A stretch of 64,000 nucleotides of DNA, from positions 1-64,000 of the forward strand of contig NZ_JAUSUG010000021.1 of assembly GCF_030813435.1 (NCBI RefSeq), written 5' to 3'. This DNA is from Evansella vedderi. Lineage in GTDB: Bacteria > Bacillota > Bacilli > Bacillales > Salisediminibacteriaceae. Shown piece by piece: positions 53,412 through 63,800 of this stretch (position 1 is its first letter; each line of letters opens with the position of its first letter). The translations under genes were made by a program, and so were the position numbers. The notes under the pieces were generated by a model that searched no databases, had not been told where the DNA came from, and saw nothing but the letters and a program-made list of their open reading frames with translations.

Positions 53412-54638
53412 TTATATAGGTAAGCTTACGTCGATTTTCGTGCCTACACCTTTCTTGCTAGTAATGTTCAATTCTCCTTTGTGCTCTCGGATGATATTCA
53501 TGCTAATCATTAAGCCTAAACCCGTGCCATCATCTTTCGTAGTGTAAAACCTTTTACCTAGATTGTGCAGCATTTCCTCGGGAATACCATCACCTTGATC
53601 GATAAAGGAAATGATTACATATTGATCAGACTTCTTCCTTATTTCAATTGTAATCTGACCTTCCTTTGACATGGCTTCGATGGCATTTTTGAGAAGGTTA
53701 AGGAAAACCTGCTTTAGTTTATTTTCTTCACAATTTACCAAAAGGTGTCTTATATCATCAGAGAATTTCGTTACAATTTGTATGTTATGTAAAATTGCCT
53801 GGGTATTGGCGATCGTTACAACTGTATTTATTAGTGATAATAAATTCCTTGGTACATATTCATATTCCTTCGGTTTCGCTAACAATAGAAGTTCATTTAC
53901 GATGAGATTAATTCTATCTAGCTCAGACGCCATAATTTCTTTATACATTTTCGTAGAATGCCCATCATTATCAATTAGCTGGAGAAATCCCATAATACTC
54001 GTTAATGGATTTCGAATTTCATGGGCTACTCCCGCTGCTAGCTCACCTATGACAGAAAGCTGTTCTGAATGGTGAAGTTTTTTCTCATTTTCTTTAAATT
54101 CCGTTATATCTTTAATTACTACACTGTAGCCTTCTTGTTGGAGAAAGCTATTATAAAAATAATTTATTTTTACATCTTTCATTTGTCCTTGACAGGTTCG
54201 CAGCTTGCCAATGATCGTGCCTCCCTCGCTTTCATTGAGGTCGGATTTTTCTTCAGCCAAAAACATGTTTTTATCTATGGATGTAAAATCATAAAGGGAA
54301 TTCCCTGTTATATCATCTTTTGACTCGGCCTCAAATAAATACAGACCCCGGTTATTAATATAATGGATTTTGTTCTTTTTTATAAATAGAACAGTAATGG
54401 GTAAATTTTCAATAAAAAGCTCATATTCCTTTTCTTTACACCTAGCCCTTTTCCTTTCCCATAGTAGATAAATTATACCTGTAAAAATTATTAAAGATAA
54501 TAAGACAATTAAAAGAACTGCCAGCAGGTTTAAATTTGAACTAAGGGCTATGACCAGCCAAAATAGAGTTGCTGCTAAAACTGTCATCACGAGAAAAAAT
54601 TTAGGGTCAATCATTTTTATACCACTATTCTGTCCCAT
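53412..54638 (-). CDS. PAS-containing sensor histidine kinase (sporulation-kinase type)
   Basis: A 408-residue membrane kinase. Two membrane helices (about 12-33 and 38-59) are followed by a PAS domain (about 70-180, ending VVIKDITEFKENEKKL), a HisKA domain with phosphoacceptor His206 in GELAAGVAHEIRNPLTSIMG, and a HATPase domain with N box LLKNAIEAMSKEG, G1 DQGDGIPEE and G2 GTGLGLMIS. The phosphoacceptor region is that of the KinA-KinE phosphorelay kinases. No response regulator is adjacent, which also fits an orphan phosphorelay kinase. ATG 54638 has AAGGATGA upstream. Confidence 0.88.
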   Translation of the reverse strand: MGQNSGIKMIDPKFFLVMTVLAATLFWLVIALSSNLNLLAVLLIVLLSLIIFTGIIYLLWERKRARCKEKEYELFIENLPITVLFIKKNKIHYINNRGLYLFEAESKDDITGNSLYDFTSIDKNMFLAEEKSDLNESEGGTIIGKLRTCQGQMKDVKINYFYNSFLQQEGYSVVIKDITEFKENEKKLHHSEQLSVIGELAAGVAHEIRNPLTSIMGFLQLIDNDGHSTKMYKEIMASELDRINLIVNELLLLAKPKEYEYVPRNLLSLINTVVTIANTQAILHNIQIVTKFSDDIRHLLVNCEENKLKQVFLNLLKNAIEAMSKEGQITIEIRKKSDQYVIISFIDQGDGIPEEMLHNLGKRFYTTKDDGTGLGLMISMNIIREHKGELNITSKKGVGTKIDVSLPI

Positions 54639-54663
54639 AATTTACATCATCCTTTATCCACAA

Positions 54664-54711
54664 TTAAAAAAAGCCTAATCAGACTACAAAATAAACGTAA
54701 TCAGATCAGGC
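54664..54711 (-). terminator. Terminator between DUF2294 gene 1 and the kinase
   Basis: GCCTGATCTGA pairs with TCTGATTAGGC (one mismatch, one wobble) and is followed by TTTTTTT on the minus strand. A CATGGCCT prefix is shared with the hairpin at 56393. Confidence 0.75.
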
Positions 54712-54756
54712 CATGTGTGACTTTTATCGCAGTGACTTTTCCACATCATTTACCTA

Positions 54757-55437
54757 TTACTTAAGTACGAAACAAATCATTGATTTATCCATTTTAAAAT
54801 CCCAATCGATAAAAATATCAAGGACATATGTATTAAATATATCATCGAAATTGCTTTGGTGATGAAAATAGCTTTTTTCTAAATTACCCTTTGTTAGTTT
54901 TAACTCTTCTTGGTAACCGTTTTGAATCAATGCTTTTTCTATGGGAATTAGAATCCCAACCCTTTCCACTAGTACAATATGCGGTGAAAGGGGGTAAGTT
55001 TTAATTTTATCTGGTTCCTTTTGCACCATTGCAGTAATTCTTGCAACTTCTAGTTCCAAATCCTTTAAGCTAAAGGTTGGGCTATGTACAGGAGCACAAG
55101 TATCATCATCCAGTACCATACAGATTACTCCAGAGTTATTTGGAAAATTCCAATCGTGAAAATACCCTTCCACGTTTACATCAAGGTCTACTTGAACAAC
55201 ACCCTTAATTTCCTCTAGTAAATGACCAATAATGACTTCCCGGGCATGATCTACATAGGAAATTTGCCCCTTTTTAATTAAAACTTCTTCCATTGGGGAA
55301 ATAAACCCACGAATATATAGAATTAGATATTTCTTACTCATTGTAGCTTGACATGATTCGGGACCCCTCCCAAATTTCTTCCTTAACAACTTACTTGTGT
55401 AACTGCTAATATGTTTCAGTTTATCCTGAATTTGCAT
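54757..55437 (-). CDS. Double-domain MpsC/DUF2294 protein 1
   Basis: A 226-residue soluble protein with two consecutive DUF2294 (MpsC) domains. The first has the hallmark LLRKKFGRGPESCQATMSKK then LYIRGFISPMEEVLI; the second repeats the pattern with LVERVGILIPIEKALIQNGY and a closing DWDFKMDKSMICFVL that mirrors HDWNFPNNSGVICMVL at the end of the first. MpsC is linked to the staphylococcal Na+-dependent MpsAB system, but DUF2294 proteins have no settled function in Bacillus. Start ATG 55437 is chosen as the domain begins there; ATG 55485 is in frame and is not excluded. Neighbours are a kinase and a paralogue. Confidence 0.75.
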   Translation of the reverse strand: MQIQDKLKHISSYTSKLLRKKFGRGPESCQATMSKKYLILYIRGFISPMEEVLIKKGQISYVDHAREVIIGHLLEEIKGVVQVDLDVNVEGYFHDWNFPNNSGVICMVLDDDTCAPVHSPTFSLKDLELEVARITAMVQKEPDKIKTYPLSPHIVLVERVGILIPIEKALIQNGYQEELKLTKGNLEKSYFHHQSNFDDIFNTYVLDIFIDWDFKMDKSMICFVLK

Positions 55438-55646
55438 GGAAACACTTCTTTCGAAAGGGGGGCCAATCGTTTTAATTATTGCCATTTATAACAATAATCT
55501 CTTTTATAATAGCATAGGAGTAGTGAACTATTAAAGAACTTTGGTGTTTCTGGCAAAAATATATTGGCATCCCTTGGTATTTTTGTTAATGCCTCCATAT
55601 TAGTATTACTCTTTTTTCATTTTTTTAACATCTTTAGAACAATAAT

Positions 55647-56342
55647 TTATTTCAAATATAGGATTAAATAATTATTGTTAAGATCGTAATCCCAAACAAG
55701 AAACATATCGATAATTTCACGATCTAAGGAAAAAGAGAAATTACGTTTATGTTCTATGATACTATATTTTATTTCCACAAGGTGGTTATAAAGGAGTTCA
55801 TAATGGCCTTGTCTAAACAGTTCCTTTTCAATGGGTAATAAAATATCGTGACACTTTGCCATAATAAGATTATTATTTATTTTCCAAAGGTCAATTGATT
55901 GAGGTGTTTTATAAGTTTCTGAATAGCAGTTAAAAATACTTTCCTCTAAGTATTGATTTTTTAGACGATCTAGTTTCCCAGTCTGATTTGCTGTTTTTGT
56001 TTTTTTTGTAAACAATATAAAACCTGAATTCGTATCATAATTCCAGTCGTGAAAAAAGCTATCGAACTCCAAGGATAACGTTTTTTTCATTTCTGGTTTA
56101 AATTTCTCAAATACCGACTGTAAAATAATCGAACGAAACTTTAAAGCAAAGGATTTTTCCTTCTTAAATAGAAGGACCTCTTCTGCTGGAGTTGTAAATT
56201 GACGAAGGTTTACAAACAACATGTTCTGATGCAATATGCTAAAACAAGAGTCTGGTCCCTTACCAAAGCTTTTCTTAAGTAACTTACTTAGCTGACTGCT
56301 AATATATATTAAATCTTCCTGATCTTTTTTCTCCTTTATCAT
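55647..56342 (-). CDS. Double-domain MpsC/DUF2294 protein 2
   Basis: A 231-residue paralogue of the preceding protein, with the same two-domain build: LLKKSFGKGPDSCFSILHQN, LRQFTTPAEEVLLFKKEK and FFHDWNYDTNSGFILF in the first half, CHDILLPIEKELFRQGHYEL and FLVWDYDLNNNYLILYL in the second. Sequence similarity to paralogue 1 is moderate, so the duplication is old. ATG 56342 follows GGAGGG; the frame to 56366 lacks a site. Unusually AT-rich and Lys/Phe-rich compared with surrounding genes. Confidence 0.75.
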   Translation of the reverse strand: MIKEKKDQEDLIYISSQLSKLLKKSFGKGPDSCFSILHQNMLFVNLRQFTTPAEEVLLFKKEKSFALKFRSIILQSVFEKFKPEMKKTLSLEFDSFFHDWNYDTNSGFILFTKKTKTANQTGKLDRLKNQYLEESIFNCYSETYKTPQSIDLWKINNNLIMAKCHDILLPIEKELFRQGHYELLYNHLVEIKYSIIEHKRNFSFSLDREIIDMFLVWDYDLNNNYLILYLK

Positions 56343-56383
56343 TAAGCTAAATCCCTCCGAAAACATCCCTATCTCAATATAAT

Positions 56384-56420
56384 AAAAAAAGACCTAACTT
56401 CAATGTCCCTTGAAGTTAGG
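56384..56420 (-). terminator. Hairpin just upstream of DUF2294 gene 2
   Basis: CCTAACTTC/GAAGTTAGG perfect stem with TCTTTTTTTATT on the minus strand, ending about 40 bases before the start of the gene: either the terminator of an upstream short transcript or an attenuator. Confidence 0.75.
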
Positions 56421-56654
56421 CCATGGATAAGACTCAATTAATAATAAACTGTTCTTCCATTTACCAATCCTAATATTATATCTTATTATAACTATGAAGC
56501 TCAAATTCAATTTTCTAAAATACTATATTAATATATTAATGACCGCTAGACATTAATCTATTAGAGTGTAACATATTTTGTATACAAAGACAATTGCGCA
56601 GGTAAAACATTACCCTTGTTTGTTTACAGTAAGATAAAACATATCTAATAACGC

Positions 56655-56682
56655 TCTATCGTTCAAGAAGAACGTAGAGCGC
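56655..56682 (-). terminator. Terminator-like hairpin after argH
   Basis: GCTCTACGTTC/GAACGATAGAGC with a 5-base loop, weak T tail. Confidence 0.6.
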
Positions 56683-56693
56683 CAAACCTTCAT

Positions 56694-58067
56694 TTAGCTT
56701 AATTGTTTTTTCGCTAACTCAATTTGTTCTTTTACTTGAGCTTGGGAGGTTCCTCCGTAGCTTCCCCTTGCGGCAACTACGTTATCTGGGGCCAGCACCT
56801 CGTAAATATCATCTTCAAACAGCTCATGGAACTTCTGATAATCATCTATGCTTAATTCTAGCAAGAACTTTTTATTTTCAATGGCATATAATACAATTTT
56901 TCCAATGACTTCATGTGCTTCACGGAATGGGAGGCCCTTCGTCACTAAGTAATCTGCAATGTCTGTGGCATTAGAATAATCTTGGTTAACAGCCTGACGC
57001 ATTTTTTCATCATTTACGGTCATTGTATCAATCATTGGTCCTAACAATTGAAGGGAACCTTCCAACGTTTCTACCGTATCAAACATGCCCTCTTTATCCT
57101 CTTGCATGTCCTTGTTATAGGCCAATGGGAGACCTTTCAACACAGTGAGCAGTCCCATAAGGTTACCGTAAACTCGACCTGTTTTTGCCCGAAGCAACTC
57201 TGGTACATCAGGGTTCTTCTTCTGTGGCATGATGCTTGACCCTGTGCAGAAGGAGTCATCCAGCTCTACAAATTGGAACTCTTGGCTACTCCATATAACA
57301 AGCTCTTCTGACAGACGGGAAATATGCATCATGATAATAGAAGCTGCTGATAAAAATTCTAAAATAAAGTCACGATCACTTACAGCATCCATACTGTTCG
57401 GATAAATATGCTCGAAGCCAAGTAATTCTGCTACTCGGTGACGATCGATGGGGAATGTCGTTCCAGCTAAAGCACCAGCACCTAGTGGTAGCCAATTAAC
57501 ACGCTCCAAGCTGTCTACGAGGCGACCCTTATCACGCTCGAGCATCCAGAAGTACGCCATTAAATGGTGGGCGAAGGATACTGGTTGCGCTCGCTGAAGA
57601 TGAGTATAGCCTGGGATGATTGTATCCACATTAGCCTCCGCTTGCTTTAAGATGGCAGCCTGGACACCTTCAATTAACCCAATGATCTCCTGGGTGTGGT
57701 TTTTCAAATAAAGGTGCATATCAGTAGCCACTTGGTCATTACGACTACGGCCAGTGTGAAGCTTTCCACCCACAGCACCGATTTCATCGATCAAAAATTT
57801 CTCTATATTCATGTGGATGTCTTCATTGGCAACTGAATATTCCAGCTCACCGTTTTCTAGCTTTTCCTTTACCTTTAGGAGCCCTGCTTTGATCGTTTCT
57901 GCGTCCTCCGTGGAGATGATGTTGCACTCGCCTAGCATTTGTACATGGGCGAGGCTTCCTTCAATGTCCTCAGATGCAAGCTTTTGGTCGAAGGAAATGG
58001 AAGCTGTTAGTTCCTCCACTAGTTTGTTTGTTTCTTTTGTGAATCTTCCGCCCCATAGTTTAGACAT
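56694..58067 (-). CDS. argH: Argininosuccinate lyase
   Basis: A 457-residue fumarase/aspartase-superfamily lyase that splits argininosuccinate to arginine and fumarate. The signature [16 protein letters not shown] (about 281-296) with the catalytic Ser, [17 protein letters not shown] and [17 protein letters not shown] are all present. ATG 58067 has GGGAGG upstream. It follows argG in direction but is separated from it by a terminator and a repeat, so it may need its own promoter. Confidence 0.97.
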   Translation of the reverse strand: MSKLWGGRFTKETNKLVEELTASISFDQKLASEDIEGSLAHVQMLGECNIISTEDAETIKAGLLKVKEKLENGELEYSVANEDIHMNIEKFLIDEIGAVGGKLHTGRSRNDQVATDMHLYLKNHTQEIIGLIEGVQAAILKQAEANVDTIIPGYTHLQRAQPVSFAHHLMAYFWMLERDKGRLVDSLERVNWLPLGAGALAGTTFPIDRHRVAELLGFEHIYPNSMDAVSDRDFILEFLSAASIIMMHISRLSEELVIWSSQEFQFVELDDSFCTGSSIMPQKKNPDVPELLRAKTGRVYGNLMGLLTVLKGLPLAYNKDMQEDKEGMFDTVETLEGSLQLLGPMIDTMTVNDEKMRQAVNQDYSNATDIADYLVTKGLPFREAHEVIGKIVLYAIENKKFLLELSIDDYQKFHELFEDDIYEVLAPDNVVAARGSYGGTSQAQVKEQIELAKKQLS

Positions 58068-58470
58068 TACTTAATTTCCTCCCTTAATTATGGCTCTAAC
58101 TCTAACTATTGAGTTCATTCGCTACGACCCACTCCCTTTCCGCGGGCGAACCGCAAGCCTCCTCGTGCTCACGCCCTGTGGGGCCCACAAGCGGGACCTA
58201 AGACGCTTCCCTAAATAGTTTGCGTCGAGTAATCGCAGACGCAGGACGTGGGCTGCCCTTAGGCGTAATTGATCCGCCTGTAACGGAGTCGAGAGACAAG
58301 GTTAATGCGACCTTTTTCATATGACATGGTAGAATCTAATTACTGTACGTTTATACAAGTAATTCTAAACCTTGTGATGACTCAAGAGTCAACTTCTTAT
58401 AAAAAGTTTGCTGGCGGTGTGGCCAGCAAACTTGAATTTCATTTCTATATTATAGGACTAATTTCACCGT
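58068..58470. repeat. argG-argH gap filled by a dispersed repeat
   Basis: Positions about 58105-58310 contain blocks shared with 42190-42330 (TTCGCTACG.CC.CTC.CTTTCCG) and, inverted, with 25513-25565 (GACGCAAACT, GAAGCGTCTTAGGTCCCGCT). Non-coding. Confidence 0.65.
58398..58433 (-). terminator. Terminator of argG
   Basis: AAGTTTGCTGGC/GCCAGCAAACTT perfect 12-bp stem, 6-base loop, then TTTAT on the minus strand. Confidence 0.88.
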
Positions 58471-59754
58471 TTACCCGTAGATCTTGGAGTCGTTTTGTTT
58501 TTCTCCTTGGAGGGCGATGTGCTCTTCTTTAAGTAGTTTCTCTTGCTGGGTAGCTCCACTGTTTTGGTTTACTTCTGTGTAAACCTTTGTTGTTAAGCCC
58601 CATAGCTTGATGAAGCCTACTGCTGCGTTGTGGTCGAAAGCATCTCCTTTAGAATACGTAGCTAGCTCCTCATTATACAAGCTGTTAGCAGATTTACGTG
58701 CTACAACGGTGTGGTTTCCTTTATGAAGCTTTACCTTGATTGTACCAGAAACAACCTTTTGTGTTTCATTCACGAATGCTTCAAGAGCTTTCTTCAATGG
58801 AGAATACCAAAGTCCATCGTAAGTAAGCTGTGTCATTTGTTGATCTACCTGAGTTTTGAATTGCGTTACTTCACGTGGCAACGTTAAAAACTCAAGCTCC
58901 TTATGAGCATTAATCAAAATTAACGCTCCTGGATTTTCATACACTTCACGGGATTTGATTCCTACAAGGCGGTTTTCAATGTGGTCAATTCGACCTACAC
59001 CATGTTTTCCGCCAACAGCATTTAATGTTTCAATAAGCTCAACAAGCTCCATTTTCTCTCCATTAAGAGCTACAGGAACTCCTTTATCAAATTCAATATC
59101 AACATATTCCGCTTCATCTGGAGTCATAGTGATTGGTGCCGTCCATTCAAAGGCCTCCTCAGGTGCTTCTACCCATGGATCCTCTAATACACCAGCTTCA
59201 CACGCTCTTCCCCAAATGTTCGCATCAATGGAGTAAGGATTTTCTAATGTAGCAGGTACTGGAATTCCCTTTTCCTTCGCATAAGCAATCTCCTCGTCAC
59301 GGGTCATCCCCCATTCACGTACAGGAGCAATCACCTTTAAGTTAGGATTTAAAGCTTGAATAGAAACCTCGAAACGAACTTGGTCGTTCCCTTTTCCAGT
59401 ACAACCATGAGCAACGGCTACCGCACCCTCTTGCTCCGCAACCTCCACTAACAATTTTGAGATTAACGGTCGAGATAATGCGGAGGAAATTGGATATTTT
59501 CCTTCGTAAAGGCAGTTTGACTTTAGTGCAGGTAAAATATATTCCTCAGCCAATAATTCCTTCGCGTCCACCATAATTGCTTTTATTGCACCAACGTCAA
59601 GAGCTTTGTTTTTGATCGCTTCAAAATCCTTTTTCTCCCCAACGTCTAAGCCTAACGCGATAACATCATAACCGTACTGTTCTTGTATCCACTTAATTGA
59701 AACTGAAGTGTCTAATCCACCGGAATATGCCAAAACAACCTTTTCTTTAGCCAT
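58471..59754 (-). CDS. argG: Argininosuccinate synthase
   Basis: A 427-residue synthase joining citrulline and aspartate with ATP. The PP-loop [15 protein letters not shown] (9-23) and the [13 protein letters not shown] motif (about 118-130) are intact. The final 20-odd residues ([20 protein letters not shown]) form a charged tail slightly longer than in B. subtilis ArgG. ATG 59754 follows AAAAGGAGAG. Preceded by its own promoter with a candidate ARG box, so it is a separate transcription unit from carB-argF. Confidence 0.97.
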   Translation of the reverse strand: MAKEKVVLAYSGGLDTSVSIKWIQEQYGYDVIALGLDVGEKKDFEAIKNKALDVGAIKAIMVDAKELLAEEYILPALKSNCLYEGKYPISSALSRPLISKLLVEVAEQEGAVAVAHGCTGKGNDQVRFEVSIQALNPNLKVIAPVREWGMTRDEEIAYAKEKGIPVPATLENPYSIDANIWGRACEAGVLEDPWVEAPEEAFEWTAPITMTPDEAEYVDIEFDKGVPVALNGEKMELVELIETLNAVGGKHGVGRIDHIENRLVGIKSREVYENPGALILINAHKELEFLTLPREVTQFKTQVDQQMTQLTYDGLWYSPLKKALEAFVNETQKVVSGTIKVKLHKGNHTVVARKSANSLYNEELATYSKGDAFDHNAAVGFIKLWGLTTKVYTEVNQNSGATQQEKLLKEEHIALQGEKQNDSKIYG

Positions 59755-59795
59755 TATATAAACTCTCCTTTTCCCTAATCAACGAATTAATATCT

Positions 59796-59823
59796 ATTAT
59801 AACGTATTTTTATGCATAATCAA
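59796..59823 (-). promoter_or_regulatory. Sigma-A promoter of argG with overlapping ARG box
   Basis: On the minus strand TTGATT (59823-59818) and TATAAT (59801-59796) are 16 bases apart. The spacer holds TATGCATAAAAATACGTT (59818-59801), which fits the ArgR/AhrC consensus WNTGAATWWWWATTCANW with three mismatches. Binding would block the promoter when arginine is abundant. Confidence 0.65.
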
Positions 59824-59832
59824 CCAAAAAAA

Positions 59833-60813
59833 TTAATCTTTCATTAAAACTTTTAATAAAGCCTTTTGTGCATGCAGTCGATTTTCCGCTTCATCAAACA
59901 CGACAGAGTGCGGTCCATCAATGATTTCAGCCGTTACTTCCTCTTCTCGGTGAGCAGGTAAGCAATGTAAAAAAATAAAATCTTCTTTGGCCAAAGAACA
60001 TAATTCACTATTCACTTGGAAAGGTTGCAATGCTTCTAAACGTACCGCCTGCTCTTCCTCTTGCCCCATGCTCGCCCAAACATCTGTAACGATCACGTCA
60101 GCATCCTTTACGGCAGCCTTTGGATCATTTCCTACAATTACCTTACTTCCCTGTTGTTTTGCAACCTCATTTACCCCTTGCAAAATCTCACCGCTCGGTT
60201 CATACCCTACTGGACATGCCATGGAAATATTCATTCCCACCTTTGCGGCACCTTCCATTAATGAGTGGGCCACATTATTGTTTCCGTCTCCTACGTAGGA
60301 AAGGGTTAATCCTTTCAATTTTCCTTTATGCTCTAATATTGTAAGCAAATCGGCTAGTACCTGTGCAGGATGATGTGTATCGGATAAGCCGTTAATTACA
60401 GGTACTGAGGAATGCATTGCCAGTTCCTCTACCTTTTCATGCTCAAAGGTGCGGATCATAATCCCGTCCACATATCTCGCTAGTACATTTGCCGTATCAT
60501 AGATAGATTCGCCACGGCCTAGCTGCAAGTCCTTGGAGCTCAGGAAAATAGCGTGACCACCTAGCTGGAGCATACCAACCTCAAAGGATACTCTCGTTCT
60601 AGTAGATGACTTTTCAAAGATCATCCCCAATGTTTTTCCTTGTAAATAAGGGGTAGGAATCCCTTGCTTTTGTTTCTTCTTCAAATCTAGCGCTTCTTGC
60701 AAGAGATAGTGAATCTCCTCTGACTCCAACTCTGCAAGGGTAAGGAAATCCTTCCCTCGCAGCTTCTGTTCTATAGCTAACTTGTTATCTTTTATATTTT
60801 GGACAGTTGACAT
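59833..60813 (-). CDS. argF: Ornithine carbamoyltransferase
   Basis: A 326-residue OTCase. The carbamoyl-phosphate motif STRTR (about 70-74), HPAQ and the ornithine-binding HCLPAHREEE are present. It makes citrulline from ornithine and carbamoyl phosphate supplied by the adjacent carB product. ATG 60813 follows GAGGTGGAG and overlaps the carB stop by 22 bases, so the two are coupled. Biosynthetic rather than catabolic by context. Confidence 0.96.
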   Translation of the reverse strand: MSTVQNIKDNKLAIEQKLRGKDFLTLAELESEEIHYLLQEALDLKKKQKQGIPTPYLQGKTLGMIFEKSSTRTRVSFEVGMLQLGGHAIFLSSKDLQLGRGESIYDTANVLARYVDGIMIRTFEHEKVEELAMHSSVPVINGLSDTHHPAQVLADLLTILEHKGKLKGLTLSYVGDGNNNVAHSLMEGAAKVGMNISMACPVGYEPSGEILQGVNEVAKQQGSKVIVGNDPKAAVKDADVIVTDVWASMGQEEEQAVRLEALQPFQVNSELCSLAKEDFIFLHCLPAHREEEVTAEIIDGPHSVVFDEAENRLHAQKALLKVLMKD

Positions 60814-63800
60814 GTCTCCACCTCATTTATGCATAGTTTATTCATCCCACGATATTCCTTTAACGTCCGCGGCTCTTCAACAACATCCCCATTTTCCAAT
60901 GACTGAATCCACGGCTTTAATGTATCAAAACTAGTAAAGTAAGGAACTTGATAGCGTACCGATAACTCGCGAATATAAAAACCTATCTTCTCCCCATCAC
61001 GACCTTCGTTTGGAATATTCAATACGAGACTCGGTTTATTGTTTTTCCAGTAATCGTGTAATAGGTTCTTATCCTTCGGCAACTCCTCCGCAGCAATTCC
61101 ATTTTCCACAAGGAACTTCCCTGTACCTTCTGTGGCAACCACTTGATAACCAGCGTCCACAAAGGCCTGGATACTGCAAAGACTTTCTCCCTTCGCCCTG
61201 TCTGCTATGGAACAAAAAATGGTAGGTGAAGCTTCTAGCTCTGATTTTTTCCCAGAAAGCTGCATTCCTTTCCATAAGGCTTCCTGGAGCGTCGAACCTA
61301 GTCCTAATGTTTCCCCAGTAGATTTCATCTCTGGACCAAGGACGTGATCTACCCCTTTTAGCTTGCTAGCAGAAAAAATCGGTGCCTTCACAGAATAATA
61401 GTTTGGCTCCTCAAGTAGGCCGAGGCCTCTCTCACTGCTTAATCCCTTCAACTTAGCTCCTAGCTGAACATGGGTCGCCCATTCTATCATTGGAACACCA
61501 GTGACCTTACTCATAATTGGAACCGTTCTTGATGATCGTGGATTCACTTCTAATACGTAAACTACTGAATCATGAACCACAAACTGAATATTCATCATCC
61601 CAATGACTGGCAAGTGGTTCGCAATCCTTTCACCGTAATTAACAACCGTGTTCTTCAGCTCCTCCGACATGGTAACTGGTGGGAATAAAGCTACGCTGTC
61701 TCCAGAGTGGACACCTGCTTTTTCCAAATGCTCAAAAATCCCTGGAACGACGATGGATTCCCCGTCACTAATAACGTCAATTTCGCATTCCATTCCTGGA
61801 AGGTATTGATCCACTAGTAGTGGCCAACAACGATCGTTTCCATCTTCTAAAATACGATGCAGGTATTTCGTTAACTCCCTGTCATTGTGGCAGATGAACA
61901 TGGACTGACCACCAATAACGTAGGACGGACGAATAAGTACTGGGTAACCTAACTCTTTTGCTGCAGGTAAAAGGTCTTCCCCGCTATATATTGTTTTCCC
62001 GGCAATATGCGGGATGTCTAATTCATTTAATAAATCGTAAAAATGGTGGCGATCCTCTAACTGATCAATAACCTTCGTGGAGGTACCAAGGATGTTAACC
62101 CCTTCCTCCTCCAATTCATTAGCTAGATTGATAGCTGTTTGGCCGCCGAATTGAACAAGGACTCCCGTTACCCCTTCCTTTTCAATTACAGCGAGTATAT
62201 CTTCTACTGCTAACGGCTCAAAATATAGTCTATCTGCGATGGAGTAGTCGGTGCTAACTGTCTCCGGATTGTTATTCATAACGATAGCTTCGTAACCTTT
62301 TTTCTTTACGGCAAGTGCCGCATGTACGGAGCAATAATCGAATTCAATCCCTTGACCAATTCGGATAGGTCCAGATCCAATGACAAGAATTTTATTTTTG
62401 TTATCCGTTGCCTCCACCTCATCGGCGCCTTGGAAGGTAGAGTAATAGTACGGTGTTACGGCATCAAACTCCGCTGCGCAAGTATCAACAAGCTTATAGC
62501 CACGTTGCACCTTCATTTCCTTCCACTTCGTCCGAACATCCTTTTCGGTAATTTGAAAGACTTCAGCAATTCGCTTATCCCCCATGTTCATAAGCTTCGC
62601 CTGCTTTAACAATGCAGCCGGTGCTTCCTCCCACGGGTATGCTGCTAATTCTAGTTCGCAGTCTACTATTCTCTTTACCTTTGTGAGGAACCAACGGTCT
62701 ATTTCTGTATAAATGATCACTTCTTCTATGGTAAAACCTCGTTTAAAGGCCTCCGCAATAGCAAATAATCGTAAATCTGTTGGTGTTTTAAGCAATTTGA
62801 TAATTTGTTCCTGTGATTTTGTGGCCATCCCTTTGGCAAACAAGCTGTGTGCGTTCATTTCCATGGAACGAAGTGCTTTATTCAGCGCCCCTTCAAAGGA
62901 ACGGTCGATAGCCATTACCTCTCCAGTAGCCTTCATTTGCGTCCCTAATGTACGATCTCCTTCAGAAAACTTATCGAATGGGAATCGTGGCAGCTTTACG
63001 ACACAATAGTCTAAAGCTGGCTCGAAGGAAGCATACGTATTGGCAGTAATAGGATTAAGTATTTCGTCTAAATGATAGCCAATAGCACACTTAGCAGCAA
63101 TCCTTGCAATTGGGTATCCCGTTGCTTTGGATGCCAAAGCGGAAGAACGACTTACCCTTGGGTTGACCTCGATAATGTAATATTGATTAGAATCTGGCTC
63201 CAATGCAAACTGGATATTACATCCTCCTACCACATTCAATGCCCGAATAACCTTCAACGAAGAATTTCGGAGCATTTGGTATTGGACGTCTGATAATGTT
63301 TGAGACGGTGCTACGACGATGGAATCTCCAGTGTGTACACCAACGGGATCCATGTTTTCCATATTACAAACGATGGTGCAGGTGTCGTTCTCATCCCGCA
63401 TCACCTCGTACTCTACTTCTTTCCAGCCCTTGATGCTCTTTTCCACGAGCACTTGATGGATAGGACTTTGAGTTAAGCCTTGCTTTAAAATATATTCTAG
63501 CTCTTCATCATTGTTAGCAAATCCGCCGCCCGCACCACCTAATGTATAGGCTGGGCGGATGATAACAGGAAAGCCTACCTCCTTCACGAATGCTACTCCC
63601 GAATCAAAGTCCTCAATAATTTTCGACTCTGGAATTGGCTCCCCAATTTCAAGCATTAGGTTACGGAATTTCTCTCTGTCTTCTCCTTTTTGAATGGATT
63701 CTACAGAGGTTCCAAGGAGCTTTACTCCATATTTCTGGAGAATCCCCTTTTCATGAAGCTCCACCGTTAAGTTAAGGCCCGTTTGGCCCCCAAGAGTACC

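Larger units (their letters stand above)
56343..56693. other. AT-rich gap between argH and the DUF2294 gene
   Basis: No gene seen. Holds the argH terminator (56655-56682) and a second hairpin directly before the DUF2294 gene (listed separately). Confidence 0.5.
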
